DNA of 64,000 nt. Origin: Leadbetterella sp040829825. GTDB taxonomy: Bacteria; Bacteroidota; Bacteroidia; Cytophagales; Spirosomataceae. Where the stretch lies: assembly GCF_040829825.1 (NCBI RefSeq), contig NZ_JBFOLH010000012.1. One strand, given 5' to 3'. Positions 1-8,753 of the stretch are shown here, piece by piece. Position 1 is the first letter of the stretch, and every line of letters begins with the position of its first letter. Under the pieces are notes generated by a model. It saw only the letters and a list, made by a program, of their open reading frames with translations. It was not told where the DNA came from and did not search any database. Position numbers and translations under genes: made by a program.

Positions 1-26
1 ATTCGGGGTGATATACAAAGATAATC

Positions 27-66
27 AAAAGCCCAACAAGTTCTTAATGAACAAGTTGGGCTTTTT
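27..66. terminator. Bidirectional intrinsic terminator
   Basis: An 11-bp outer stem (AAAAGCCCAAC at 27-37 pairs with GTTGGGCTTTT at 55-65) encloses a short inner GTTC/GAAC stem. It is flanked by A-runs on the left and T-runs on the right, so it could stop transcription from either side. It lies just past the end of the minus-strand gene at 140-499 and probably ends that transcription unit. Confidence 0.75.
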
Positions 67-139
67 CTGAATGGCCCAAAATAAGCCTCAGGAAAACCGT
101 CATTAATGGCAAAGAGTTCAACTCGTTTATTCTCACGGT

Positions 140-499
140 TTAGCCGTCGAGCCGCGAAAAAATAGAGTTATCAAAGATCCTTCCCACCAGCACATGATCA
201 GAGTTTCCGTATTGGATTCTGAAAATAGTGGTTGGCGGGTGAAAATCAGTAGTGTCAGGCGAAGCAAAGGCCATGATCTGGAACTTCTCCGAATACCCGT
301 GGTCTTTCTTATTCAGAACCAGCGTCAGGGGATTGTCCGGCGTGGCATGCGGGTCGTTGTCGGTAATCGTATACGGTACATCGGCCGACAGGTCAAAATA
401 AGAGGGTTTGCTGTCTTTCTTGAACTGCTGGTAAAACCGTACTCTCTTTTTCTCCGGGCTTTCTTCCTGTTTGAAAAAATGAATTTTGATAGTATCCAT
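140..499 (-). CDS. Hypothetical protein, 119 residues
   Basis: I do not recognise this protein. It has no signal peptide or membrane segment and is rich in charged and beta-prone residues, so it is probably a small soluble cytoplasmic protein. It starts 27 bases after the stop of the response regulator gene at 527-1189 on the same strand and is followed by an intrinsic terminator, so the two are likely co-transcribed. Function is unknown; the context only suggests a link to the regulator. Confidence 0.6.
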   Translation of the reverse strand: MDTIKIHFFKQEESPEKKRVRFYQQFKKDSKPSYFDLSADVPYTITDNDPHATPDNPLTLVLNKKDHGYSEKFQIMAFASPDTTDFHPPTTIFRIQYGNSDHVLVGRIFDNSIFSRLDG

Positions 500-526
500 A
501 AGATTGATTATTTAGGTGAACTATGG

Positions 527-1189
527 TTATTTATCTTTGTCAATGACCCCGTACTTCATGCCCCACCGTACCAGGGCTACCGCTGAATTCACCCCCAGCT
601 TGCGCATGATGTTCCGGCGGTGCGTTTCTACCGTGGTAGAGGCAATCTGCAGGCGGTCGCCAATGGCGGCATTGCTCAGGTCTTCTGCGATCAGCCGGAT
701 GATCTCTCTTTCGCGACGGGTCACCGGCAGCACATCTTTTACGGTCAGCTTTCCGTCAGGGCTGCTTTCAAACGGTATTTCTGCCAGCTTGCGGGCAATA
801 TTCTCACTGAAATATTTCTGTCCGTTAGCTACCGTCATCAGCGAAGCGATCAGCTCGGCTTTTGAAGCGCTTTTCATCACATAACCGTCGATACCCAGCG
901 ACAGCGCTTCCCGGATATGCTTTGATTCTTCACTCATGGTGAGGATGACCACTTTGGTTTCCGGTGCAACTTCTTTCAGCCGGTGGGCCATTTCCAGCCC
1001 GTTCAGCAAAGGCATGTGAAGATCTGCAATAATGATGTCCACCTCATTCCTGCCGGCGTAATCCAATGCCTGCCAGCCGTTATTTACAATGCCCAGGATA
1101 TGGAAAAACGGTTCACCTGCCAGCATAACCCCCAGACTTTCTGCTACCAATTGGTGGTCATCAGCGATCAGGATACGATTTATTCTCAT
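527..1189 (-). CDS. NarL/LuxR-family response regulator
   Basis: This is a two-component response regulator of 220 residues. The receiver domain (about 1-120) has the acidic pair D10-D11, the phospho-acceptor Asp56 in IIIADLHMP and the conserved Lys106 in GYVMKSAS. The C-terminal LuxR-type helix-turn-helix (about 150-212) has the usual NAAIGDRLQIASTTVETHRR pattern. Length is normal for the NarL group. No histidine kinase is adjacent, so its partner is encoded elsewhere. It is 103 bases downstream of the Gfo/Idh gene on the same strand, but regulation of that operon is only a guess. Confidence 0.92.
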   Translation of the reverse strand: MRINRILIADDHQLVAESLGVMLAGEPFFHILGIVNNGWQALDYAGRNEVDIIIADLHMPLLNGLEMAHRLKEVAPETKVVILTMSEESKHIREALSLGIDGYVMKSASKAELIASLMTVANGQKYFSENIARKLAEIPFESSPDGKLTVKDVLPVTRREREIIRLIAEDLSNAAIGDRLQIASTTVETHRRNIMRKLGVNSAVALVRWGMKYGVIDKDK

Positions 1190-1292
1190 CTTCTACCGGC
1201 AATTTTTACTAAAAGTGGAGAATATTTCCCGGATTTCCATATCAAAGGCAAATTTTTACAGGCGAAATTACGGTAAGCGGTACCCGGAATTC

Positions 1293-2606
1293 CTATGCCT
1301 CAATGTACTGCGTTGTATTCACCCCCGGTATGGCCACAGGGTAAAATCCGTCGGCATCGGGCAGGGTTTTGGGCAGGGCATCCCAGGCATAGCGGTCAGG
1401 CATCAGGCTGATTTCCGACTGTATGGCTTTGTCCCATTTGATCACCTGGCCCGTATAGCAGGCCAGCCGCCCGATGATGCCGGTAAGCGTACTGTAGGCA
1501 CCGTATTCGGCATTGTTAAATTTATATTCCCCTTTGGAGATCGCCTCAAACAGCTCTTTATGCTCCTGCTGGTAAGGATTGGGGTTGCCTTTGGGGTTAT
1601 GCCGGTAGATCTCTTTGCCTTTCCAGTCGTACAATACGGCCTGGCCGTTGGCAGAAAGGTAGGTCCGCCCGCCGGTAGCCTGGAAAGTTTCATCTACCCG
1701 GTAGGCAGCACCTTCAAAGTGGGCACACTGGCTGGAGATCACCGAGCCGTCGGCATAGGTAAGCTCAATGGAGAAATTGTCGTAGATCTCACCATATTCT
1801 TTAGCGGTGCGGTGAGCGCGGCTGCCTGTACCCTGGATAGATACGGGGTAGGCGTTTTTCACCCAGTTGGCTACGTCAAGCTGGTGTACGTGCTGCTCCA
1901 CAATGTGGTCTCCGCACAGCCAGTTGAAGTAATACCAGTTACGCATCTGGTATTCCATTTCGGTTTGCTGCGGCTGCCGGGGCCGTACCCACACGCCCCC
2001 CGAGTTCCAGTAGACCTGGCCGGCAACCACTTCGCCGATGGCCCCGTCATGAATACGCCGGATGGCTTCCCGGTAGTTGGTCTGGTATCTCCGCTGAAGG
2101 CCTACCACCACATTCAGCTTCTTTTGCCTGGCAATTTCAGCCGCCGCAAGCACTTTCCGGATGCCGGGTATATCTGTCGCCACCGGCTTTTCCATAAATA
2201 TCTGCTTGCCCTGGCGTACGGCTTCTTCAAAATGGATAGGCCGGAAGCCCGGTGAGGTGGCCAGGATAACCACGTCAGCATCTGCCATAGCACTTTTATA
2301 GCCGTCAAAGCCGGTGTATTTGCGGCTGTCAGGTACATCGATCTGGTCTTTGAAGCGCTCTTTCAGCGATGCATACGCCTTGTCGAGGTTGTCTCTGAAG
2401 GCATCACACAAGGCGGTTATTTTCAGGTTAAAGCCCGAGCTGAGGGCATCAAAGGCGGCGCCTGTGCCCCGTCCGCCGCAGCCTATCACGGCCACCCGGA
2501 TGGTATCACTTCCGGCAGCGTATGCGCCCTGGAAAGGTAAGCTGTTTACCAATGCGGCCCCGGATAGCAAGGCGGAGGCCTTCAGAAACTCTCTGCGTCC
2601 ATTCAT
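1293..2606 (-). CDS. Secreted Gfo/Idh/MocA-family oxidoreductase
   Basis: A 437-residue NAD(P)-dependent sugar or inositol oxidoreductase. The N-terminus carries a Tat-type signal (RREFLK followed by a hydrophobic stretch and a small-residue cleavage region near residue 30). A Rossmann motif GCGGRGTG follows at about residues 42-49, and the family EKPVATD motif carries the catalytic lysine near residue 140. Exported members of this family are common in Bacteroidota carbohydrate clusters. The gene starts 3 bases after the FGE-like gene upstream, with the symporter before that, so all three are probably one operon for import and oxidation of a small carbohydrate. The substrate cannot be read from sequence. 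Confidence 0.92.
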   Translation of the reverse strand: MNGRREFLKASALLSGAALVNSLPFQGAYAAGSDTIRVAVIGCGGRGTGAAFDALSSGFNLKITALCDAFRDNLDKAYASLKERFKDQIDVPDSRKYTGFDGYKSAMADADVVILATSPGFRPIHFEEAVRQGKQIFMEKPVATDIPGIRKVLAAAEIARQKKLNVVVGLQRRYQTNYREAIRRIHDGAIGEVVAGQVYWNSGGVWVRPRQPQQTEMEYQMRNWYYFNWLCGDHIVEQHVHQLDVANWVKNAYPVSIQGTGSRAHRTAKEYGEIYDNFSIELTYADGSVISSQCAHFEGAAYRVDETFQATGGRTYLSANGQAVLYDWKGKEIYRHNPKGNPNPYQQEHKELFEAISKGEYKFNNAEYGAYSTLTGIIGRLACYTGQVIKWDKAIQSEISLMPDRYAWDALPKTLPDADGFYPVAIPGVNTTQYIEA

Positions 2607-2609
2607 AAT

Positions 2610-3554
2610 TCAATAGTCTTTTATAGGTGCTTTGTCGTAATACAATAAAATTTCTTCTTCTGACGGGGGATGCAAAGGGCGTACCAGCCGTATGCCTACA
2701 AACGGGGCATCGGGCATCCACCAGTTGCTTTTGGGGATCTGCGGGTCGATCTGCTTCCACGAAGGGTCCGAGTAATCGCGGGCCGTAGGCGTGAGGTAAC
2801 GGAGGTCGCTCAGGTACGATCCGCCGCGAACCACGTGTGGGTACAGCTTTTCCGGCACATTTACCGGGTCTTTCGCCGTTTTACCGGCAAGAGAGGCATA
2901 AAAATCAGGGCTGTACTGGTCGTAGGTCCATTCGGCCACGTTGCCCAGCAGGTCATAAATGCCGTTCCGGTCGGGTTTCCGGGTACCTGCCTTCTGCGTG
3001 GTATTGTTGCTGTTCCGGCTGGTCCAGGCATAGTCTTCCAGCTCGCCTTCGGGTTGTCCCTGCCTGGCGGCAAACTCCCATTCGGCTTCGGTAGGCAGGC
3101 GGTAAAATACGCCTGTTCTGGCATAGAGCCATTTGCAGAACCGGATGGCGTTGTACTGGGTCATGGCCAGGGCCGGGTAGCCCTGCTTGCCCATGCCGAA
3201 CGTCATGTCAAGGTAAGGTTTGCTGGGACGGGTAACGGCATCTACCCGGGAAGATACCTTCTGGCCGGTACTGCGGGTCACTTCCAGGTCTTTGTAAACA
3301 AATAGCTCGAAGAGGTCCCAGGTGACCTCGTGGGTGCCTATCCAGAACGGGCTGACCGTCACCGGATGCTCGGGCTGCTCGTCGGCCTCGCCCCGGTTAT
3401 TGCCCATGATGAATGTTCCTCCGGGCAGGGCCACCATATCAAATGCAAGCGGGGTGCCGTCAATCTGCTGCCGGTAGGACTTAAAATCCTGTTGGGCAGA
3501 GAGTGGGAATACAACCGTTAAAAGCAGGCAAAACCGGATCTTTGTAAAAAGCAT
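2610..3554 (-). CDS. Secreted FGE-sulfatase-fold protein without catalytic cysteines
   Basis: A 314-residue protein with a Sec signal peptide (LLLTVVFPLSAQQ) and a formylglycine-generating-enzyme (SUMF1/PF03781) fold: GGTFIMGNN near the start, RLPTEAEWEFAAR and NGIYDLLGNVAEW in the middle, and VVRGGSYLSD then GIRLVRPL at the end. True FGE enzymes have two cysteines just after the RGGS motif; here that stretch has none, so the protein cannot make formylglycine in the usual way. It resembles GldK/PvdO-like members with binding or structural roles. An upstream ATG at 3567-3569 would add five residues; I chose the one that begins the signal peptide. It sits between the symporter and the oxidoreductase. 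Confidence 0.85.
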   Translation of the reverse strand: MLFTKIRFCLLLTVVFPLSAQQDFKSYRQQIDGTPLAFDMVALPGGTFIMGNNRGEADEQPEHPVTVSPFWIGTHEVTWDLFELFVYKDLEVTRSTGQKVSSRVDAVTRPSKPYLDMTFGMGKQGYPALAMTQYNAIRFCKWLYARTGVFYRLPTEAEWEFAARQGQPEGELEDYAWTSRNSNNTTQKAGTRKPDRNGIYDLLGNVAEWTYDQYSPDFYASLAGKTAKDPVNVPEKLYPHVVRGGSYLSDLRYLTPTARDYSDPSWKQIDPQIPKSNWWMPDAPFVGIRLVRPLHPPSEEEILLYYDKAPIKDY

Positions 3555-3614
3555 ATATACGTAAACCAAAACTTAAAAATAAGAAAAGTATCGGGCTTGC
3601 CCAATACAATCCTG

Positions 3615-5081
3615 TTAATTTTTCCTGTGAAATACGGCCAGGCCGATAATGGTTATCAGCCCGTTCAGCAGCAGGTTCTCAAAACCGAATTTATAGCCGG
3701 TCGTATTCTGGATGACCTGCTCCAGGATATACGTGATCAGGGGCGATGCCAGGCAGATATACGGAACCGCCTTGTCAATTACCCCTCTCCGGGTGAAAAT
3801 ACCGTAGGCAAAGAGGCCCAGCAGCGGCCCGTAGGTATAACTCGCAATTTTATAGATAGCGGTGATCAGGTCAGTGCTGTTTAGGGCATGGAAAACCAGG
3901 ATAACCACTACAAATACGATAGAAAACCCGATGTGCACCCGGTTTTTGATCCGGATGGTCTCGGCCTCGGCCTTCTGCTGCACATTCATGAAATCAATGG
4001 AAAATGCCGTGGTCAGCGCCGTCAGGGCAGAATCAGAGCTGGCATACGTGGCCGCGGTGATCCCTACCAGGAAAGTCACGCCCACCAGCACGCCGGCAAG
4101 CCCGAAATCGGGGCCGTTGAATATTTCGAGGGCCATCATGGGGTAAAAGTCATCGCTGTTGGCCGGCACCTGTATCCCCGTTTTATGGGCATACATGAAC
4201 AGCATGGCGCCCAGGCTCAGGAAAAGCAGGTTCACCACCACCAGGGTAACCGTAAACCACATCATGTTTTTCTGGGCCTCGCCGATGTTTTTACAGGAAA
4301 GGTTCTTCTGCATCAGGTCCTGGTCCATGCCCGTCATCACAATGGTGATAAACATACCGCTGATAAACAGCTTGAAGAAATTCTGCTTGTCGCCCCAGCC
4401 CTGGTCAAAGTGGAATATCCGGGAATAATCGGAAGCGGATATTTGCCGGACCATTTCGCCAAGGTTCCAGTTCATCTGGCTTTTGATCAGGAAAATAGTG
4501 GTGATCAGGGCGGCGATCAGGAAGAAAGTCTGGAGGGTATCGGTCACCAGAATGGTCTTCACACCGCCTTTGAACGTGTATACCCAGATCAGCAGGATGG
4601 TAAAAATCACCGAAAGCTCGAAGGGGATGCCGATGGGGCCGAAAATGGCCATCTGGAGTACGCTTACGGCTACGTAAAGCCTTACGGCAGAGCCTACCGT
4701 TCTGGAAATAAGAAAAATGGCGGAGCCGGTCTTGTACGACCAGAAACCGAAACGGGTCTGGAAAAACTGGTAAATGGAGATCAGGTTAAGCCGGTAATAA
4801 AGCGGCATCAGGACCGTTCCGATAAAGAGGTAACCCAGCACAAACCCCAGCACCATCTGGAAATACCCGAACGATTCAGCGCCTACTTTTCCCGGAACCG
4901 AAACAAAAGTGACCCCCGATATGCTGGTACCGATCATGCCGAAGGCTACCAGGTACCACGGTGCCGACTTATTGGCCAGGAAAAAAGAGCCGGAGTCGGC
5001 GTTCCGGGAAGTACGTATAGAAATAAGAATAAGGATTGCAAAATAAACGAAAAGTATGCCCAGAGCTAAATAAGGACTCAT
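3615..5081 (-). CDS. Sodium:solute symporter (SSS family)
   Basis: A 488-residue integral membrane transporter with about 13 hydrophobic segments. The family features are present: FLANKSAPWYLVAFGMIGTS near residues 33-52, then ISGVTFVSVPGK, and a later TFLVGITAATYASSDSALTAL region that matches the sodium-binding helix of SSS carriers. It should import a small organic solute, such as a sugar, sugar acid or inositol, with sodium. It is the first gene of the operon symporter, FGE-like protein, Gfo/Idh oxidoreductase, with 60 bases to the next start. It is divergent from clpS. Confidence 0.93.
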   Translation of the reverse strand: MSPYLALGILFVYFAILILISIRTSRNADSGSFFLANKSAPWYLVAFGMIGTSISGVTFVSVPGKVGAESFGYFQMVLGFVLGYLFIGTVLMPLYYRLNLISIYQFFQTRFGFWSYKTGSAIFLISRTVGSAVRLYVAVSVLQMAIFGPIGIPFELSVIFTILLIWVYTFKGGVKTILVTDTLQTFFLIAALITTIFLIKSQMNWNLGEMVRQISASDYSRIFHFDQGWGDKQNFFKLFISGMFITIVMTGMDQDLMQKNLSCKNIGEAQKNMMWFTVTLVVVNLLFLSLGAMLFMYAHKTGIQVPANSDDFYPMMALEIFNGPDFGLAGVLVGVTFLVGITAATYASSDSALTALTTAFSIDFMNVQQKAEAETIRIKNRVHIGFSIVFVVVILVFHALNSTDLITAIYKIASYTYGPLLGLFAYGIFTRRGVIDKAVPYICLASPLITYILEQVIQNTTGYKFGFENLLLNGLITIIGLAVFHRKN

Positions 5082-5217
5082 AGAATAGGGGTTGAAATTT
5101 TATGATACAGAAACAAATATCTGAAAATAAATTATACCCCGGGGCAGTTTTGCTTTTTTTTAATAAGAGGAAGGAGGAACAAACCCTGCTCCCGAAACTA
5201 TTTTAGCCGGTAATTGG

Positions 5218-5247
5218 TTGAAAAAAGAAGATAATTATCTAATTTTG
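5218..5247 (+). promoter_or_regulatory. Bacteroidota-type promoter of clpS-recR
   Basis: TTG at 5218-5220, a 19-base spacer and TAATTTTG at 5240-5247 fit the Bacteroidota -33/-7 consensus (TTG and TAnnTTTG). Transcription would start near 5253, about 20 bases before the ATG of clpS. This argues against the GTG at 5255 as the start codon, because almost no leader would remain. Confidence 0.7.
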
Positions 5248-5272
5248 AGTATTAGTGCAAGAGAAGTATACT

Positions 5273-5560
5273 ATGAAACCGGCACCCGAACTGGATATTT
5301 TAGTGGAAGAGGAGGTTATCCTGGATGATGTTAAATTATATTCGTTGGTAGTTTTTAATGATGACATAAACACGTTTGAGCACGTAATAGATACCCTGAT
5401 CGAATATTGCGGTCATACCTTTGAGCAGGCGGAACAGTGTACGCTGATCATTCATTTTAAGGGGAAATGCGCTGTGAAGAACGGAGATTTTGAAGAACTG
5501 ACGCCGATCCGCAAAGCCATTACCGACCGTGGGATCTCCGCCGAAATATTACTGAGATAA
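5273..5560 (+). CDS. clpS: ATP-dependent Clp protease adaptor ClpS
   Basis: ClpS binds the N-terminal domain of ClpA-type unfoldases and delivers N-degron substrates to ClpAP. The 95-residue product has the diagnostic core LYSLVVFNDDINTFEHVIDT followed by the Cys/His-containing helix and the CAVKNGDFEEL strand. I start it at the ATG at 5273, because the GTG at 5255 coincides with the predicted transcription start. recR begins 4 bases after the stop codon, so the two are co-transcribed. Confidence 0.93.
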   Translation: MKPAPELDILVEEEVILDDVKLYSLVVFNDDINTFEHVIDTLIEYCGHTFEQAEQCTLIIHFKGKCAVKNGDFEELTPIRKAITDRGISAEILLR

Positions 5561-5564
5561 AGCC

Positions 5565-6167
5565 TTGAATTATCCGTCAAGAACCATCGAAGAGGCTGTG
5601 CAGGAAATCGCCAGGCTTCCGGGCATAGGGAAGAAATCGGCGCTGCGAATGGCCCTGCACCTGCTCAAAGCAGATAAGTCGCAGGCCTATGGCCTCAGCC
5701 GCTCGCTGCTGAACCTGGTTGAAAAGACCACCTATTGCCGCGAGTGCTTCAATATCTCGGATAGCGATCTTTGCCAGATTTGCGGCTCCCATCGCCGCGA
5801 CTCCGCCCTCCTGGCCGTGGTACAGGATACCAAAGACGTTCTGGCCATTGAGAATACCGGGCAGTTTACCGGGAAATACCACGTTTTGGGTGGGGTGATC
5901 TCGCCGGTGCAGGGCATCGGGCCTCACCAGCTGAACATTGACGCCCTCGTGAACCGGATCGGAACCCACCCGGAGATCCGCGAAGTGATATTGGCCCTCA
6001 GTCCTACAATGGAAGGCGACACCACAGCGTTTTATATTAAGAAGAAGCTGTCTGACTTTGACCTGAAGGTAAGCACTATTGCACGCGGTATCCCCGTAGG
6101 CGGAGACCTGGAATATACCGACGAGATCACTTTGGGCAGAAGTATCCTGAGCAGGATAGATTTTTAA
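5565..6167 (+). CDS. recR: Recombination protein RecR
   Basis: RecR acts with RecF and RecO to load RecA on gapped DNA. The 200-residue protein has the helix-hairpin-helix near residues 15-30 (IARLPGIGKKSALRMALHLL), a four-cysteine zinc finger (CRECFNISDSDLCQIC, about 58-73) and a Toprim domain (LLAVVQDTKDVLAIE through the ALSPTMEGDTTAFYI motif). It uses a TTG start; the frame has no ATG or GTG upstream of the conserved helix-hairpin-helix. The gene is 4 bases from clpS. Confidence 0.97.
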   Translation: MNYPSRTIEEAVQEIARLPGIGKKSALRMALHLLKADKSQAYGLSRSLLNLVEKTTYCRECFNISDSDLCQICGSHRRDSALLAVVQDTKDVLAIENTGQFTGKYHVLGGVISPVQGIGPHQLNIDALVNRIGTHPEIREVILALSPTMEGDTTAFYIKKKLSDFDLKVSTIARGIPVGGDLEYTDEITLGRSILSRIDF

Positions 6168-6206
6168 ACGGCTCAATAAAGGTTAAACCATATATCTGTA
6201 TATACT

Positions 6207-6908
6207 ATGAAAAGGAAAAACTTTCTGGCTACCCTGGCCTTAGGCCTTGCAGCCACCCGTACATCGTGGGCAAAAATGCCCTTTCAACCCGTAGAAGGTA
6301 AATTTACGCTGCCTCAGCTGCCGTATGCATACAATGCCCTGGAACCCCACATCGATGCCCAGACGATGGAGATCCATCATTCCCGCCACCATAAGGCCTA
6401 TGTAGATAACCTGAACAAGGCGCTGACCGATGCCGATGCAGGCACCAGTCTCGAAGACATCATCAAAAATATTTCAAAATACAGTACGGCGGTAAGGAAT
6501 AACGGTGGCGGCCACTGGAATCACTCCTTTTTCTGGGAAATTCTCAGTCCTGCCAAAACCCAGCCTTCCGGGGCGCTCCTGAAAAAAATCAACAGTGATT
6601 TCGGCAGCGTGGATAAGATGAAAGAGGAATTCAATAAGGCGGCGGCCTCCCGTTTCGGTTCGGGCTGGGCCTGGCTTATCCTGCAAAAAGACGGCGCCCT
6701 GAAAATCGTTTCCACCCCTAACCAGGATAACCCCTACATGGATGTAGCGGAAGTTAAAGGCTGCCCCATTATCGGTGTGGATGTGTGGGAACACGCCTAC
6801 TACCTGAAATACCAGAACAAACGGGCCGATTACGTAACCGCTTTCTGGAACCTGGTGAACTGGGATCAGGCCGGCAAAAATTACGCAGCGGCACTGAAGA
6901 AAAAATAA
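6207..6908 (+). CDS. Exported superoxide dismutase, Mn type
   Basis: A 233-residue Fe/Mn superoxide dismutase. The metal ligands are visible: His in METIHHSRHH, His in GGHWNHSFFW, and Asp and His in DVWEHAYY. Gly-Gly-His at the second ligand and the NQD motif at about residue 172 are typical of manganese rather than iron enzymes. Residues 1-23 form a basic then hydrophobic leader ending in SWA, so the mature enzyme is probably outside the inner membrane, where it would remove superoxide in the periplasm. The leader has K-R-K rather than a strict twin arginine. Confidence 0.93.
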   Translation: MKRKNFLATLALGLAATRTSWAKMPFQPVEGKFTLPQLPYAYNALEPHIDAQTMEIHHSRHHKAYVDNLNKALTDADAGTSLEDIIKNISKYSTAVRNNGGGHWNHSFFWEILSPAKTQPSGALLKKINSDFGSVDKMKEEFNKAAASRFGSGWAWLILQKDGALKIVSTPNQDNPYMDVAEVKGCPIIGVDVWEHAYYLKYQNKRADYVTAFWNLVNWDQAGKNYAAALKKK

Positions 6909-6913
6909 GGAGG

Positions 6914-7717
6914 CTAAAAGAGGAAACCGGGAGCGACCAGCCGGAGAATATTGCCGGTAAGCCGCTTTAGCCGGCTTTTGAAGGAACGTTGATCTTCGTC
7001 AAATGAAAATGCGGGGATGAGCGTTCCTTCCCGTCCGCCGAAGCGGGGTTCCCGGTTGAAACGGTACACCAGCTGTCTGCTTTCCATACGCGGCTTGATC
7101 ACGTTATACATCAGGCCTTCCAGCAGCTTGCCCTCCATATCGTTCAGCGTATGGTTTTCGGTAGCTACGTACCGGAGAAAAAATGCGCTGGTTACTCCGA
7201 AAAGCCGTACATCGGCAAAACGGCTGCACCAGTTAAGTCCCAGCTTACGGTATAGATTATGATCCTTGATGTCGATATACAGCTCTTTTCCCTTTTCCAT
7301 GATCTCCCGGCTGCCGTAATCCAGGAAATACCGGATGTTGTGCACGGGATACCGGCCGGTAACTTTGAGAAAGGCCTGTGCCCGGCGGATATACACCGAC
7401 TGCTCTATGGCCGCCTGTATTAAAAGCACCTCGTTGTATCCTTTCCCTCTTGAAATATCAAAATCAGCCGGGTCAAAAGAAAGAAATTCGATTTTGTGAA
7501 GGTATTTTTCGGGTAGTCCGGCCTTCAGTCGGCCGAGATCCCAGCCTGAATTGTCGGCAAAAACAAGCGTGTAGTTTCCTTTGTCCAGGAGTTTCCTGCC
7601 GTACAACTGCAATGTGCTCAGGTACATTTCTTCCCGTTCTTTAGTGCTGAACCGGGCATGAGACATACCGCGGGTATCCACCGAGGCGGTCATCAGCAAG
7701 GGTAACTTCTCCATCAA
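6914..7717 (-). CDS. Putative glycosyltransferase-like protein, 267 residues
   Basis: I do not assign this to a named family. It has no signal peptide or obvious membrane segment. A central block, GKGYNEVLLIQAAIE then FLKVTGRYPVHNIRYFL (about 112-151), resembles the GKG..E and K.TGRY patterns seen in proteins of surface-polysaccharide loci that I take to be glycosyltransferase-like. It is a lone gene here, convergent with the superoxide dismutase gene with a 5-base gap and divergent from queG. The function is inference only. Confidence 0.6.
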   Translation of the reverse strand: MMEKLPLLMTASVDTRGMSHARFSTKEREEMYLSTLQLYGRKLLDKGNYTLVFADNSGWDLGRLKAGLPEKYLHKIEFLSFDPADFDISRGKGYNEVLLIQAAIEQSVYIRRAQAFLKVTGRYPVHNIRYFLDYGSREIMEKGKELYIDIKDHNLYRKLGLNWCSRFADVRLFGVTSAFFLRYVATENHTLNDMEGKLLEGLMYNVIKPRMESRQLVYRFNREPRFGGREGTLIPAFSFDEDQRSFKSRLKRLTGNILRLVAPGFLF

Positions 7718-7832
7718 AATCTATCCCATGTTTAATTGGCAGGGTGTCAGTGGTAAAAGTAATAAGAACTTTGCTTTATGCTGTGGGAAAAAGCAGATTA
7801 ATTTAAGCGATCGTTGTAATTTTACGGCCAAT

Positions 7833-8753
7833 ATGGAATTGGTGAGAAGAAATACGGGCATCATCAAGCGGCTGGCGGCAGAAGCGGGCTTTGATTTCTG
7901 CGGTATCTCCAAAGCCGAATTCCTGGAAGAAGAGGCTGGCCGCCTGGAGAGCTGGCTGAATAAAAATTACCACGGGAAAATGGCCTATATGGCTAATTAT
8001 TTCGACAAGCGGCTCGATCCCCGCCTCCTGGTAGACGACGCCCGCTCGGTCATCACCGTTATCCTCAATTACTACCCGGAAGAAGAGCTCAGCGAAACCA
8101 CTTATAAGATCTCGAAGTACGCGTATGGAGTAGATTACCATTTTGTGATTAAAGACAAGCTGAAAACCCTCATTGAGCGTATACGGGAAGAAATAGGAGA
8201 AGTGAACGGCCGGGCCTTTGTAGACTCGGCGCCGGTGATGGATAAGGCCTGGGCACGGCGCTCGGGACTTGGCTGGGTGGGCAAGAACAGCAATGTGATT
8301 AACCGGAAGATCGGGAGCTTCTTTTTTATAGGCGAGCTGATCACTGACCTGCCCCTGGAACCTGACGGGCCCATCAAAGATTACTGCGGTACCTGCACCG
8401 CCTGTATAGACGCCTGTCCCACCGGGGCCATTGCAGAGCCTTACCAGGTAGATGGCAGCAAATGCATCAGCTACCTGACCATAGAGCTGAAAGAGCAGAT
8501 CCCCGATGAATTCAGGGGGAAAATGGAAAACTGGGTATTCGGTTGCGATATCTGCCAGGATGTATGCCCCTGGAACTCGTTTGCCCGGCCGCACCAGACG
8601 CCCGAATTTTCACCCAATGAGAACCTGAAAGAATTTAAAGACTGGGAAGAGATCACGCGGGAAGTTTTTAACACCCTGTTTAAAAACTCCCCGGTAAAAC
8701 GCACAAAGCTGGAAGGCCTGCAGAGAAATATCCGTTTCTCCGGAGAACCTTAA
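7833..8753 (+). CDS. queG: Epoxyqueuosine reductase QueG
   Basis: QueG makes queuosine from epoxyqueuosine in the wobble position of tRNA, using cobalamin and two 4Fe-4S clusters. The 306-residue product has the N-terminal DUF1730 region (GFDFCGISKAEF), the active-site segment FVDSAPVMDKAWARRSGLGWVGKN and two ferredoxin-type cysteine sets (CGTCTACIDACPTGAI and GCDICQDVCPWN). I start it at the ATG at 7833, just before the conserved N-terminus; a start at 7728 would add 35 residues with no family support. Its stop codon overlaps that of gdhA by 4 bases on the opposite strand. Confidence 0.95.
   Translation: MELVRRNTGIIKRLAAEAGFDFCGISKAEFLEEEAGRLESWLNKNYHGKMAYMANYFDKRLDPRLLVDDARSVITVILNYYPEEELSETTYKISKYAYGVDYHFVIKDKLKTLIERIREEIGEVNGRAFVDSAPVMDKAWARRSGLGWVGKNSNVINRKIGSFFFIGELITDLPLEPDGPIKDYCGTCTACIDACPTGAIAEPYQVDGSKCISYLTIELKEQIPDEFRGKMENWVFGCDICQDVCPWNSFARPHQTPEFSPNENLKEFKDWEEITREVFNTLFKNSPVKRTKLEGLQRNIRFSGEP

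Noticed and set aside
5255..5272. GTG at 5255 as the clpS start
   Set aside because: The promoter at 5218-5247 puts the transcript start at almost the same base, so the ATG at 5273 is more likely.
7728..7832. 35-residue N-terminal extension of queG
   Set aside because: The family core begins just after the ATG at 7833 and the upstream part is promoter-like AT-rich sequence.
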